A DNA stretch of 64,000 nt, taken from NCBI RefSeq assembly GCF_021165755.1, contig NZ_CP088936.1:434001-498000 (forward strand), written 5' to 3'. A program made the translations under genes and the position numbers. This document shows, piece by piece, positions 1-8,600 of the stretch. The first letter of the stretch is position 1. Each line of letters opens with the position of its first letter. Under the pieces are notes generated by a model, which worked only from the letters and a program-made list of their open reading frames with translations, was not told the DNA's origin and did no database searches. Source of the DNA: Borrelia sp. RT5S (lineage in GTDB: Bacteria; Spirochaetota; Spirochaetia; Borreliales; Borreliaceae).

Positions 1-1
1 T

Positions 2-448
2 GTCATCGCTTCTGATTTAAGCCTAAAATCTCTAATGATAGCAAGAGAAGGTTACTACTCTGCTCAAAAGTGTGAGCACATTCCAATAAAATATAAAAAA
101 TATACAACGCCACACATGGATGGCTACAAGGTAACGTCTGATATTAAGAAACACATACGTTTTGATTACCATAACTTGAATTTTGAAAGTGGATTTTTAA
201 ATATTGACGTTGTTTTTTGCAGAAATGTGCTCATATATTTCGATGAAAAGTCTAAAATACAAGTTTTGAAAAAGTTTTACTCCTCTATGTCCTTAAAAAG
301 TTACTTGTTTATTGGGCATTCAGAATCGTTGTTTGGGCTTGATCTTCCTTTTAAATTTTTAAAAACACCTTGGGCAATAATATACGAAAAAGATGCACAA
401 AGTACTCCAAAGGCAAAATTTCAATTCCAACCCAAGTATAGGTTATAA
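2..448 (+). CDS. cheR: CheR chemotaxis methyltransferase, 3-prime part only
   Basis: This is the C-terminal part of a CheR-type methyltransferase, which uses S-adenosylmethionine to methylate glutamates of chemoreceptors in the cytoplasm. The frame is open from base 2, so the true start lies before the window. Visible family landmarks are the IASDLS-x-KSLMIAREGYY segment, the FCRNVLIYFDEKSK motif that closes the SAM-binding fold, and the FIGHSESLFGL strand near the end. cheB follows 35 bases downstream on the same strand, so the pair sets receptor methylation in opposite directions. The family assignment is firm. Borrelia carries more than one CheR, and which paralogue this is follows only from its neighbours. 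Confidence 0.9.
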   Translation, partial: VIASDLSLKSLMIAREGYYSAQKCEHIPIKYKKYTTPHMDGYKVTSDIKKHIRFDYHNLNFESGFLNIDVVFCRNVLIYFDEKSKIQVLKKFYSSMSLKSYLFIGHSESLFGLDLPFKFLKTPWAIIYEKDAQSTPKAKFQFQPKYRL

Positions 449-483
449 TTTGACCAGCACAAGTTTATAGGAGCAAAGCACAA

Positions 484-1644
484 ATGAGAACGAAAATTTA
501 TGTGCTTGTTATTGAAGATTCCGCTATTAATAGAAAAGTTATATCAGATATCATTAATTCGTCTTTAAAACTTGAGGTTATTGCAACTGCGTCTAACGGA
601 GAATTTGCCCTTAAGAAACTCAGTAAGCATCCCGATGTCATACTATTCAGTTTAGAAGCAGAAACAATAAAGGAAATTGCATTTTTACAAGCAAAGAAAA
701 ACATTAACGACAAGATTCCTGTTATTGTTTTGTCATCAAGCGAAGATATAGCCAAAAATGCACTCCTAGGGGGGGCGGATAATTTTATCATCAAATCTGA
801 TACTGGCATCGAATGTGTAAAAGATCAGATTATTGATTTACTATCTGCTTACGGAACAAAGGCTATAAAAAGCAAAATTATCCATAACATTAATTTAAAA
901 TTAAAAACAAATGAGGTTGGGACAAGTGATTCGGCCAAAGAAGAAGCTTTAACTACACCAGACACAATGTATGAAAATTTAATAAGTAAAAAAGATACAA
1001 TTGAGAGTGAAATTTCTGATAAAGAAACAATATTGGATGAAAAAGATTTAAAAAAACTTAAAAATAGAAAATTCGATATAGTAGTCATTGGAATATCTAC
1101 AGGAGGACCTGCTGCATTAAAGACTATATTGCCAGAAATCCCTAATAACTTTCCTATACCAATAATCATCGTTCAACATATGCCAAAGGGATTTACATCA
1201 GAATTTGCAAGAAGTCTTAATAATATCTGCAACCTGGTTGTGAAGGAAACAAGTAATAAAGAAATACCAAAAAAAGGATTCATATACATAAGTTGCAGTG
1301 GCTACCACACGAGAATTAATAAAGTCAATGACAATTATCAAATAGAAGTGTTTGACGGTAAAAATGTAAACGGGCACAAGCCATCTATTGGAGTATTGTT
1401 TAACTCCATATCTGAAAATGTGAAAGAGAAGGCAATAGCCTTCATAATGACGGGAATGGGAAGCGATGGGTCCAGGGAAATTGGCGAGATTAAAAAGGCC
1501 GGAGGACTCACCATTGCTCAAGATAAGGAAAGCTCTGTTGTTTTTGGTATGTCAAAAATCGCAATAGAAGAAAATAATGTAGACTATATAGTTTCAATAA
1601 ACCATGTGGTAGAATTGTTAAAGGCTATTTTGATCGATGACTGA
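484..1644 (+). CDS. cheB: CheB protein-glutamate methylesterase with degenerate receiver
   Basis: CheB removes methyl groups from (and deamidates) chemoreceptors. The 386-residue product has an N-terminal receiver-like domain (about 5-120), a long charged linker (about 125-195) and a methylesterase domain (about 197-386). The catalytic triad is visible: Ser205 in GISTGGPAAL, His232 in VQHMPKG and Asp328 in GMGSDGS. The receiver keeps the acidic pair Glu11-Asp12 and Lys104. The position aligned with Salmonella Asp56 (PDVLTLDVEMP) reads PDVILFSLEAE here, so the phosphoacceptor is Ser56 (codon AGT) and the usual MPxMDG tail is missing. The esterase is probably active but cannot be controlled by ordinary Asp phosphorylation. 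A GGAG lies 5-prime of the ATG. cheR is upstream, as expected. Confidence 0.92.
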   Translation: MRTKIYVLVIEDSAINRKVISDIINSSLKLEVIATASNGEFALKKLSKHPDVILFSLEAETIKEIAFLQAKKNINDKIPVIVLSSSEDIAKNALLGGADNFIIKSDTGIECVKDQIIDLLSAYGTKAIKSKIIHNINLKLKTNEVGTSDSAKEEALTTPDTMYENLISKKDTIESEISDKETILDEKDLKKLKNRKFDIVVIGISTGGPAALKTILPEIPNNFPIPIIIVQHMPKGFTSEFARSLNNICNLVVKETSNKEIPKKGFIYISCSGYHTRINKVNDNYQIEVFDGKNVNGHKPSIGVLFNSISENVKEKAIAFIMTGMGSDGSREIGEIKKAGGLTIAQDKESSVVFGMSKIAIEENNVDYIVSINHVVELLKAILIDD

Positions 1645-1666
1645 AGTTTTAAGATAAGGATATTCT

Positions 1667-2875
1667 TTGAATATTAAGGAAGGGAATACTGAGGATTGTT
1701 TTTCGCATGTTAGCGCTCTTGATGTGGGTGCTAGTAGGGTGTACATACTAGGAACGGCGCATGTATCAAGGAAAAGTTCACAAGACACAGCTACTCTGAT
1801 TGAAAAGTTAAAGCCGTCATTTGTTGCTGTTGAACTTGATGAAGCGCGCTATAACGCAATTTTGGACACGGATGAGCATAGAAAATGGCAAAATCTGGAT
1901 ATATATAAGGCAATAAAGCAAGGAAAAGCATTTTTATTAATAGTTCAAATAATCTTAAGTAATTTCCAAAAAAAGTTAGCAAAGGAACAAGGGATTAGTC
2001 CTGGAGAGGAAATGAAAACAGCTATTTTGAAAGCTAGGGAGCACAATATTCCGGTAATATTAGCAGACAGGAAAGTTGAGGTAACGCTAAAGAGAGCTTG
2101 GAATTGTGTTCCATTTGTAGAAAAAGTCAAAATAATATCAAGTCTGTTCTCGTTTTCAGATGCGAAAGTAACAATAACCGAAATTGAAAAATTAAAAGAA
2201 CAAGATGCTCTCTCAAGTATGATGGAGGAACTTGCAAAAGAAATCCCTACCGTTAAGAAAGTTTTAATTGACGAAAGAGATGAATTTATAGCAAGCAAAA
2301 TACTTGAAGGTTCGGGCACAATTTTTGCAGTTGTCGGTGCTGGGCACGTAAAGGGTATAGTAACAAATTTAAGAAGCATTAAAGAAAACGAGAAAACAGT
2401 GAACATTGATGCTCTATGCGATATACCTAGGAAGACTTTCTCATTGGGCAGGCTAGCATCTTACTTAATTCCGATTTTAGTTATTGCACTAATGGCAGGC
2501 TCGTTCTATTTTAAGGGATTTGATTTTGCTTATAAAAACTTAGAACTTTGGATATTATTTAACGCTTCGTTTTCAGGTCTCGCTGCTCTTCTCCTAGGAG
2601 CCAACATCATAACAATATTTACAGCTTCGATTGGTGCTCCAATCTTTTCTCTGATTCCATTCATTGGCACAGGTATGGTTGCAGGGCTTGTTGAAGCTTA
2701 CATAAATAAACCAAAAATAAAAGACTTTGAAGACCTACAAGAAGATTTAACTAACATAAGAGGATATTTTAAGAATAAAGTTACAAAAATCTTATTGATA
2801 GTGTTCTTTGTCAACATTGGCTCTTCTATTGGAACAATTGTTGGTCTTAAATTTTTGTTCAACATTTTCAACTAA
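1667..2875 (+). CDS. TraB/PrgY-family membrane protein
   Basis: The 402-residue product belongs to the TraB/PrgY (pheromone shutdown) family, whose founding member lowers pheromone activity in Enterococcus. Its biochemical role in Borrelia is unknown. The N-terminal TraB domain shows GTAHVSRKS near residue 30, VAVELDEARY near 53, an ERDE segment near 205 and VVGAGHVKGI near 223, which are the family's conserved histidine, glutamate and arginine positions. The C-terminal part (about 262-400) has several strongly hydrophobic segments, so the protein is anchored in a membrane. The start is TTG, with an AAGGA box a few bases upstream. It lies between cheB and adk on the same strand and may be cotranscribed with them. 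The family call is good; no function is claimed. Confidence 0.8.
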   Translation: MNIKEGNTEDCFSHVSALDVGASRVYILGTAHVSRKSSQDTATLIEKLKPSFVAVELDEARYNAILDTDEHRKWQNLDIYKAIKQGKAFLLIVQIILSNFQKKLAKEQGISPGEEMKTAILKAREHNIPVILADRKVEVTLKRAWNCVPFVEKVKIISSLFSFSDAKVTITEIEKLKEQDALSSMMEELAKEIPTVKKVLIDERDEFIASKILEGSGTIFAVVGAGHVKGIVTNLRSIKENEKTVNIDALCDIPRKTFSLGRLASYLIPILVIALMAGSFYFKGFDFAYKNLELWILFNASFSGLAALLLGANIITIFTASIGAPIFSLIPFIGTGMVAGLVEAYINKPKIKDFEDLQEDLTNIRGYFKNKVTKILLIVFFVNIGSSIGTIVGLKFLFNIFN

Positions 2876-2907
2876 ACACTAAAAATAAGGACTACAGGAG
2901 TTGAATT

Positions 2908-3540
2908 ATGAAACTTGTTTTTTTAGGATCCCCGGGTTCTGGTAAGGGCACAATCGCTAAGATAATTTTAAAAAAATTAAACTATTATCACATTTCAACA
3001 GGGGATCTATTCAGAGAAGAGATCACACATTCTACTCTCCTCGGTAAGGAAATAAAAAAAATAGTTGAGAGCGGGAAATTAGTCCCTGATTCAATCACAA
3101 TTAAACTTGTTAAAGATAAGATTAATACACTTGACACTCAGGACAATTTTATTCTTGATGGTTTCCCAAGGAACATCGAGCAAGCTCAGGCCTTAGATGA
3201 ATTTTTGCAAAATTTTAAAATAATAAATTTTTTAATTGATGAAGAGATCCTCATTAAAAGACTTTCAGGAAGAAGAATATGCAAGTCCTGCGGTGGGATC
3301 TTTAATATATATACGCTCCCCACGAAAGAAAAAGGAGTTTGTGATCTTTGCAAAGGTACTCTTTATCAGCGCAAAGATGATACGGAGGAATCTTTAAAAG
3401 TAAGACTTAAAGAATATCACTTACAAACAAAGCCATTAATAGATTTTTATTCAACAGGCAATAGGCTTTACAGTATAGACGCATCCGAAAATGTTGATGG
3501 AGTGGAAAAAAATTTGATGAGAATCATATCAGAAACTTAA
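2908..3540 (+). CDS. adk: adenylate kinase
   Basis: Adenylate kinase interconverts ATP + AMP and 2 ADP in the cytoplasm. The 210-residue product begins with the P-loop GSPGSGKGT (residues 7-15) and has the NMP-binding STGDLFREE segment and the DGFPRN motif (about residue 84). The long LID contains two CxxC pairs (CKSC and CDLC, about 127-150), so it is a zinc-type lid. GGAG precedes the ATG. Here adk works alongside purA, purB and hpt further along the window, in an organism that depends on purine salvage. A diverged copy of the last 80 bases of this gene lies just downstream (see the repeat entry). Confidence 0.97.
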   Translation: MKLVFLGSPGSGKGTIAKIILKKLNYYHISTGDLFREEITHSTLLGKEIKKIVESGKLVPDSITIKLVKDKINTLDTQDNFILDGFPRNIEQAQALDEFLQNFKIINFLIDEEILIKRLSGRRICKSCGGIFNIYTLPTKEKGVCDLCKGTLYQRKDDTEESLKVRLKEYHLQTKPLIDFYSTGNRLYSIDASENVDGVEKNLMRIISET

Positions 3541-3637
3541 TGAAAAAGTCCCTATAAACAAAACCATTAATAGATTTCTACTCAATTAGCAATAAACTTC
3601 ACGATATGAATGCATCTTTGAATATTGATGGAGTGGA
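3427..3637 (+). repeat. diverged tandem duplication of the adk 3-prime end
   Basis: Bases 3427-3506, inside adk, align without gaps with 3558-3637 at a constant offset of 131 bases. I count about 19 differences in 80, so roughly 76 percent identity, and most are transitions. Translated in the matching frame, the second copy reads TKPLIDFYSISNKLHDMNAS against TKPLIDFYSTGNRLYSIDAS of adenylate kinase, so it is a remnant of the gene end. The second copy runs up to the start of the next gene and contains its GGAG box. Confidence 0.85.
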
Positions 3638-3641
3638 GATT

Positions 3642-4682
3642 ATGAAGAGAAGTATTTGTACACTAAAAATTTTGTTTGTATTTTCGCTGTTCTTACAGTC
3701 CTTCTTGATTCATTCAAATGAAGGTAAAGATAACATAAAAAGAGAATATTTTTATTTCAACCTCCAAACTGCTTATTATCCTCCACACGCACTTGGAACA
3801 ACAGGTAGTTTTTTCTCTCCAAGTTTCTTTTCTCCTCAGATTAAACCCGTAGCACCAAATAACCAAATCTCACCCAGTTCATGGGGAAGTGTTAAACTGA
3901 TTTCATATTTAGGCTACTATAAATTTATTAAAGTCTTAGATAATCCCGACTCACTTTTATTCCAAGGCAATGGAATAGATTTAGACCTAAACATTGGACT
4001 CTCGCCTGTTCTCGCTTTACTTAAAGGCAGCATCAGTCTTACTCCCATTGCATTTGTGAATTTATATACAGCAGTTGAAGTTGGATTAGGCTGGAAAGGA
4101 TTTGGATTTAAGGGCATTGGAGTACACATTGGAAATGGAGACTATTCAAAGAGTACTGAATTCTACTCTGAAATAACAATGGGAGGTCGCCTACAATTTG
4201 ACCTTAATGCTGTACTTGGTGGGGAATGGACTCATATTATTACAGTACTTGGTAGCAGTATTTTGCACATAAACAATGCTCATGCTATTTCTGGTCAACT
4301 TTGGATATATAAATCCGATGAAGGCAAAACCATAAATGGATTTACAATAAATCCTTATGCACTATTAGCTTATAAGATGCCATTATCCCTTAATACAATA
4401 GGCTTTTTATATGAAGGAAAAACATACATTGGTGATGCTAGAAGTGTGAGCACAATATCAAACAAAGGATGGGGAAGTGATTTCTTTTATCATAATATTT
4501 CATTTGTTACAAAATTTGAAATTACATCACACTTAAGCCTAGATATGCAACTCAAATTATCAACAAAACCCATGTACACCGAAGATACAATAGGCATGTC
4601 TGACATTCTAAAAAGAACTATTACAAATAATTCATATATGCACTATGACTCTATTGGATTTTCATTAACTTATAAAATTTAA
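3642..4682 (+). CDS. dipA: DipA-like outer-membrane porin
   Basis: The product is 346 residues if translation starts at the ATG at 3642, which gives a classic signal peptide (MKRS, then a hydrophobic run to about residue 24). An in-frame ATG at 3606 would add 12 residues that come from the duplicated adk tail, so I prefer 3642, with GGAG eight bases upstream at 3630-3633. The mature part is rich in alternating hydrophobic residues, glycine and aromatic residues, and ends in FSLTYKI, which fits an outer-membrane beta-barrel. Position next to rrp1 matches B. burgdorferi BB0418 (DipA, a dicarboxylate-specific porin). The call rests on neighbourhood and barrel-like sequence; I cannot show substrate specificity. 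Confidence 0.68.
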   Translation: MKRSICTLKILFVFSLFLQSFLIHSNEGKDNIKREYFYFNLQTAYYPPHALGTTGSFFSPSFFSPQIKPVAPNNQISPSSWGSVKLISYLGYYKFIKVLDNPDSLLFQGNGIDLDLNIGLSPVLALLKGSISLTPIAFVNLYTAVEVGLGWKGFGFKGIGVHIGNGDYSKSTEFYSEITMGGRLQFDLNAVLGGEWTHIITVLGSSILHINNAHAISGQLWIYKSDEGKTINGFTINPYALLAYKMPLSLNTIGFLYEGKTYIGDARSVSTISNKGWGSDFFYHNISFVTKFEITSHLSLDMQLKLSTKPMYTEDTIGMSDILKRTITNNSYMHYDSIGFSLTYKI

Positions 4683-4684
4683 CT

Positions 4685-5617
4685 TCAATATTTAAACTGA
4701 TTTCGCCCAGAAACCTTGGCTTCGTATAATTTGTCATCAGCAAGCTTAATGATGTTAGTGAAGTTGGTATCACAAGGTACTTGCTCAGCAAGACCGATTG
4801 AGACTGTAACAAAACCAGAAACACTGTTGTATTCATGAACTATTTCCAAATTTCTAATATCTTCAATTATCAAATTAACAATACTGATAATCTCTTCTAA
4901 AGTCTTATTAACGGAAAATAAAATAAATTCCTCTCCCCCATAGCGAGCAACCCATATTTTATATCTAATAGCAATTTTATTTAAGCTCTTTGCTATCAAC
5001 TTAAGACATTCATCTCCATTGGTATGTCCGTAGTTATCATTATATTTTTTAAAATAATCAATATCCAACATCCCCACGATGACCCTTTCTTTATGCTCCA
5101 AAGCCTTCATCCAAGATTTAGCAAATTTATCTGTAAAGAACCTCCTATTAGGAATTTGAGTAAGTCCATCAATCCTTGCAAGGTTTTTAAAATGGTCCCT
5201 AAGTCTTTTAAGCTCAAGATGGGTTTTAATCCTTGCATCAATAATCCTTGCATTAAAAGGTTTTAAAATATAATCCACCCCACCAACGTTAAATCCTTCA
5301 AGTTGAGCATCAGTAGAATCTCTTGAACTAATAAAAATTATAGGAATATCTCTTGTTTCAGGATCACCTTTAAGCCTTCTACAAACCTCATAACCACTAA
5401 TATCTGGAAGCAACACATCAAGCAAAATAAGGTCAGGGCTATCAATTTTAACCTGTTTTAAAGCATCAAACCCATCTACTGCAACCCTAATTTCATACTC
5501 ATCTTGCAATATATCTATTAATAAATCTAAATTTGTAGGAGTATCATCTACTAGAAGTAATTTTTGAACTTCAACTCTATTTTCTTCCAAATCATCTATT
5601 ACTATCCCTTCCATCAT
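4685..5617 (-). CDS. rrp1: Rrp1 response regulator diguanylate cyclase
   Basis: Rrp1 makes cyclic di-GMP from two GTP when its receiver is phosphorylated. The 310-residue product has a receiver domain (about 18-140) with the acidic pair Asp24-Asp25, phosphoacceptor Asp67 (LILLDVLLP) and a conserved lysine in YILKPF, then a GGDEF domain whose signature reads GGEEF at 227-231. The usual inhibitory site (RxxD five residues before GGEEF) reads RYKI, so feedback inhibition through that site is unlikely. The gene overlaps the hk1 stop by four bases (ATGA), so translation of kinase and regulator is coupled. It converges with the porin gene with only two bases between the stops. Rrp1 is the only diguanylate cyclase described in Lyme Borrelia. 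Confidence 0.95.
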   Translation of the reverse strand: MMEGIVIDDLEENRVEVQKLLLVDDTPTNLDLLIDILQDEYEIRVAVDGFDALKQVKIDSPDLILLDVLLPDISGYEVCRRLKGDPETRDIPIIFISSRDSTDAQLEGFNVGGVDYILKPFNARIIDARIKTHLELKRLRDHFKNLARIDGLTQIPNRRFFTDKFAKSWMKALEHKERVIVGMLDIDYFKKYNDNYGHTNGDECLKLIAKSLNKIAIRYKIWVARYGGEEFILFSVNKTLEEIISIVNLIIEDIRNLEIVHEYNSVSGFVTVSIGLAEQVPCDTNFTNIIKLADDKLYEAKVSGRNQFKY

Positions 5618-8600
5618 GTCTTCTCTGTATTAATAAACCCCACCATACGTTGAACAATTTTAGAACTATCTTCAAACTTATATAACCTTAAATTTTTAAG
5701 AAGAGAATCAAATAATACCCTCTTATCGTCATCTAAATTATACTTCTTAAGAATCTCAAGTATTTCCCTATATTCTTTAGGATTTCTATTTTCTATTCCA
5801 TGTAAAAGCTTTCGCATAAGATACAAAAATTCATCATTACTCTTAAAATTTAATTTTTTCTGATTTACAACACTAGCAACAGCCTCTAAAATATGCGTTT
5901 TTATATTTTTAATAAGCAAAAGCAAATCTTCACGTATTTCATAGTAAAGCATTTCCAATTCATGAACAGGCTTTTGGCTTAGCTCAATCTCCCTAAATTT
6001 TTTAAACAAGCTACTACGCATATTGCCAAGCGCTCCGGAAACCGAATGTGCCATACTTTTTACCAATTCTAAATTTCCTACACTAAAGGCAATATCCAAT
6101 TCACTAATAAAACTATCAATGACATCAACAAGTCCTCTACACAAGTCCCTATATACATCATACGAAATGTCAAGCTCCTTTAAAGCTTTTTTAATGTCTA
6201 AATGCGGGAAATTTGGATATCTACCCTGGTCGTTGCTGTCCTCTAGGTTATTATCACTCTTAAACTCAACCTGCAAATACTTTGCCAAAACATTCTGAAT
6301 TGCCCTGATGTGTATTGGCTTTGCAATATAGTCATTCATTCCATGATCAAAACATCTATCTTTGTATTCTCTTAACGCATGCGCTGTCACAGCTACTAAA
6401 ACACATGGATTTAAGTTATTTTGACTCTCAAATTTACGTACCGCCTTAGCAACTGAAAAGCCATCACAAACTGGCATTCTTATATCAATAAAAGCTATGT
6501 CATATCTCTTATTGCTTAAAGCTTCAATGGCATTAGCTCCATCGTCCACAATATCAATAGAATTCTCATTAACTCCTATGGCAACTAAAACATTTTTTAA
6601 AACTTTCTGATTAATTTCGTTATCCTCAGCTATTAAAATACGAATATTATCTCCTATTTTAAGAGCATTAAAGCCGTTTAATATTACCTCATCTGCAATC
6701 AAGCCATTTTTAATCCAACCAGAATAAAAATCCCACCTTCTGTAAGGCCTTTGAATGTATTCATACTCAAGATCAATCATCTCACTATTCGTTAAATAAG
6801 GAACCACAAAAACTATTCTTGTAGTGGAGCTTAAACTTTCTATCTTTTTAGCAAAATTAATTCCTTCCGGTAGCCCAGCACTAGTTACGTTTATAAAAAC
6901 AAAATCATAACAAGGATTTTTATAAAACATCTCATAAGCATCACCATAAGAGCAAGAGTGATGTACGTTTTCTTTATAATTAAATATCTCACTTATTTGA
7001 CTCAGTACCTTAACGGCCTTTTTACTTAAAAGTAGGTTTAAGATCTTTTTATCTCTTACTAACTCGAATCTATTTGACTCTTTATCCCTACCCTCAATCT
7101 TGTTCCCCAAAACGAAAGGCAACATAAAAGAAAAAGTTGTTCCCGAACCTACTTGGCTCTCAACCCCAATACCAGGGCCTCCCATTAAACTAACAAGCTT
7201 CTTTGAAATTGCAAGTCCAAGGCCAATACCTCCATGTATCCTTGCATCAGAGTTATCCTCTTGCTTAAATAATTCAAATATCTCAGATATACTTTGTTGC
7301 TTAATTCCTCTTCCAGTATCACTTACCTTAAACTCAACAGTAACTATTTCATCTCCTTTACTATCCTTTGTGCTGTACACATTCTCGTAATTTAAAACTA
7401 TGATCCCATCATTGGTGAATTTAAAAGCATTTCCTATTAAATTGATAAGCACTTGTTTCAACCTAGAAATATCGCCTATTAAGTAATTTTCTAAATTAGA
7501 TTTTGAATAAAAAACTAAATCAAGATTCTGTTTAGCACTCTGTGGTTGAAAACTCTTTAAAATACTTTCAATTTCACGCTCCAGATCTATATCATTATTT
7601 TCAATATACATTCCATTCATGTCTATTTTAGAAATGCATAATATATCATCGATTAAAGAGAGCAGTGATTTAGATGAATAATTTATCATCTGAACGTATT
7701 CTCTTTGAATATCAACAAGATCCGTACGGTCCAAGAGTTCAGTAGCTGCTACTATCCCATTAACAGGAGTACGAATGTCATGACTCATGCTTGCAACGAA
7801 GATAGTTTTAGCATTAATAGCATTCTTAGCCACTTTTTTTTCACTTATTGCAGAAAAATACATCTTCTTCCCAAAATTTGCCTGCTGGCCCATTCTAAAC
7901 AAGGAAATTAAAAAAATAGTCAAAAGAAGTATGCCAATAACCATTGATGTCCCTAAAAATTTCCTAAATCCCATAGTCTTAGATCTCTCATAAACATTAG
8001 AAACCCAATCATCAAAATATAATCTGTTATCAACATTTGCACGGAATAAACTTTTTAGTACAATTCCTCTTAAAATGTAATCTTGGTTATATACTGCAAC
8101 ATTTAAATCAAACTTTAAATCCATATAAGTGGGTAGCTTTTTAACATCTTGTACATTTAAATCCCCAAAGTTAACAGCAGCAGTATACTCATCACTAATA
8201 ATACCACTAACTTTACCACTATAAAGAAGTTCTAAAGCCTCCTTAAAGCTTTCCACCTGCACTAACTGTGTTTTTACTTTAAAATTTAATTCCTCTGTAT
8301 ATAAGAATTTAAGTATTGCACATCGATCATAAAAATTGAAAGGAAATAATTTGATCTTATTTGCAAAAACATAAAGTGGAATTCCAGTACTTGTCTTAAT
8401 GTTAAACACATAATCCAGGTACTCCCCTTCTAAATTAGTAGCTAATATATCCACCTTTCCTAAACTAATTAAATTTTCAATCTCATCTCTTTTATCCACT
8501 CTAAGTATATTGAATTTTAAATTTGTCAATCTTTGTATCTTATCAATTAACTCCTCATTTACCCCTCTGTAACTATCAGAATCAAAATAATCAATAGGAT

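Noticed and set aside
1945-2406. 153-codon frame antisense to the TraB-family gene
   Set aside because: It lies wholly inside a well-supported gene, has no ribosome binding site of note and no family motif.
3606-3641. Longer N-terminus for the porin
   Set aside because: The added residues match the duplicated adk tail, and the later ATG gives a proper signal peptide.
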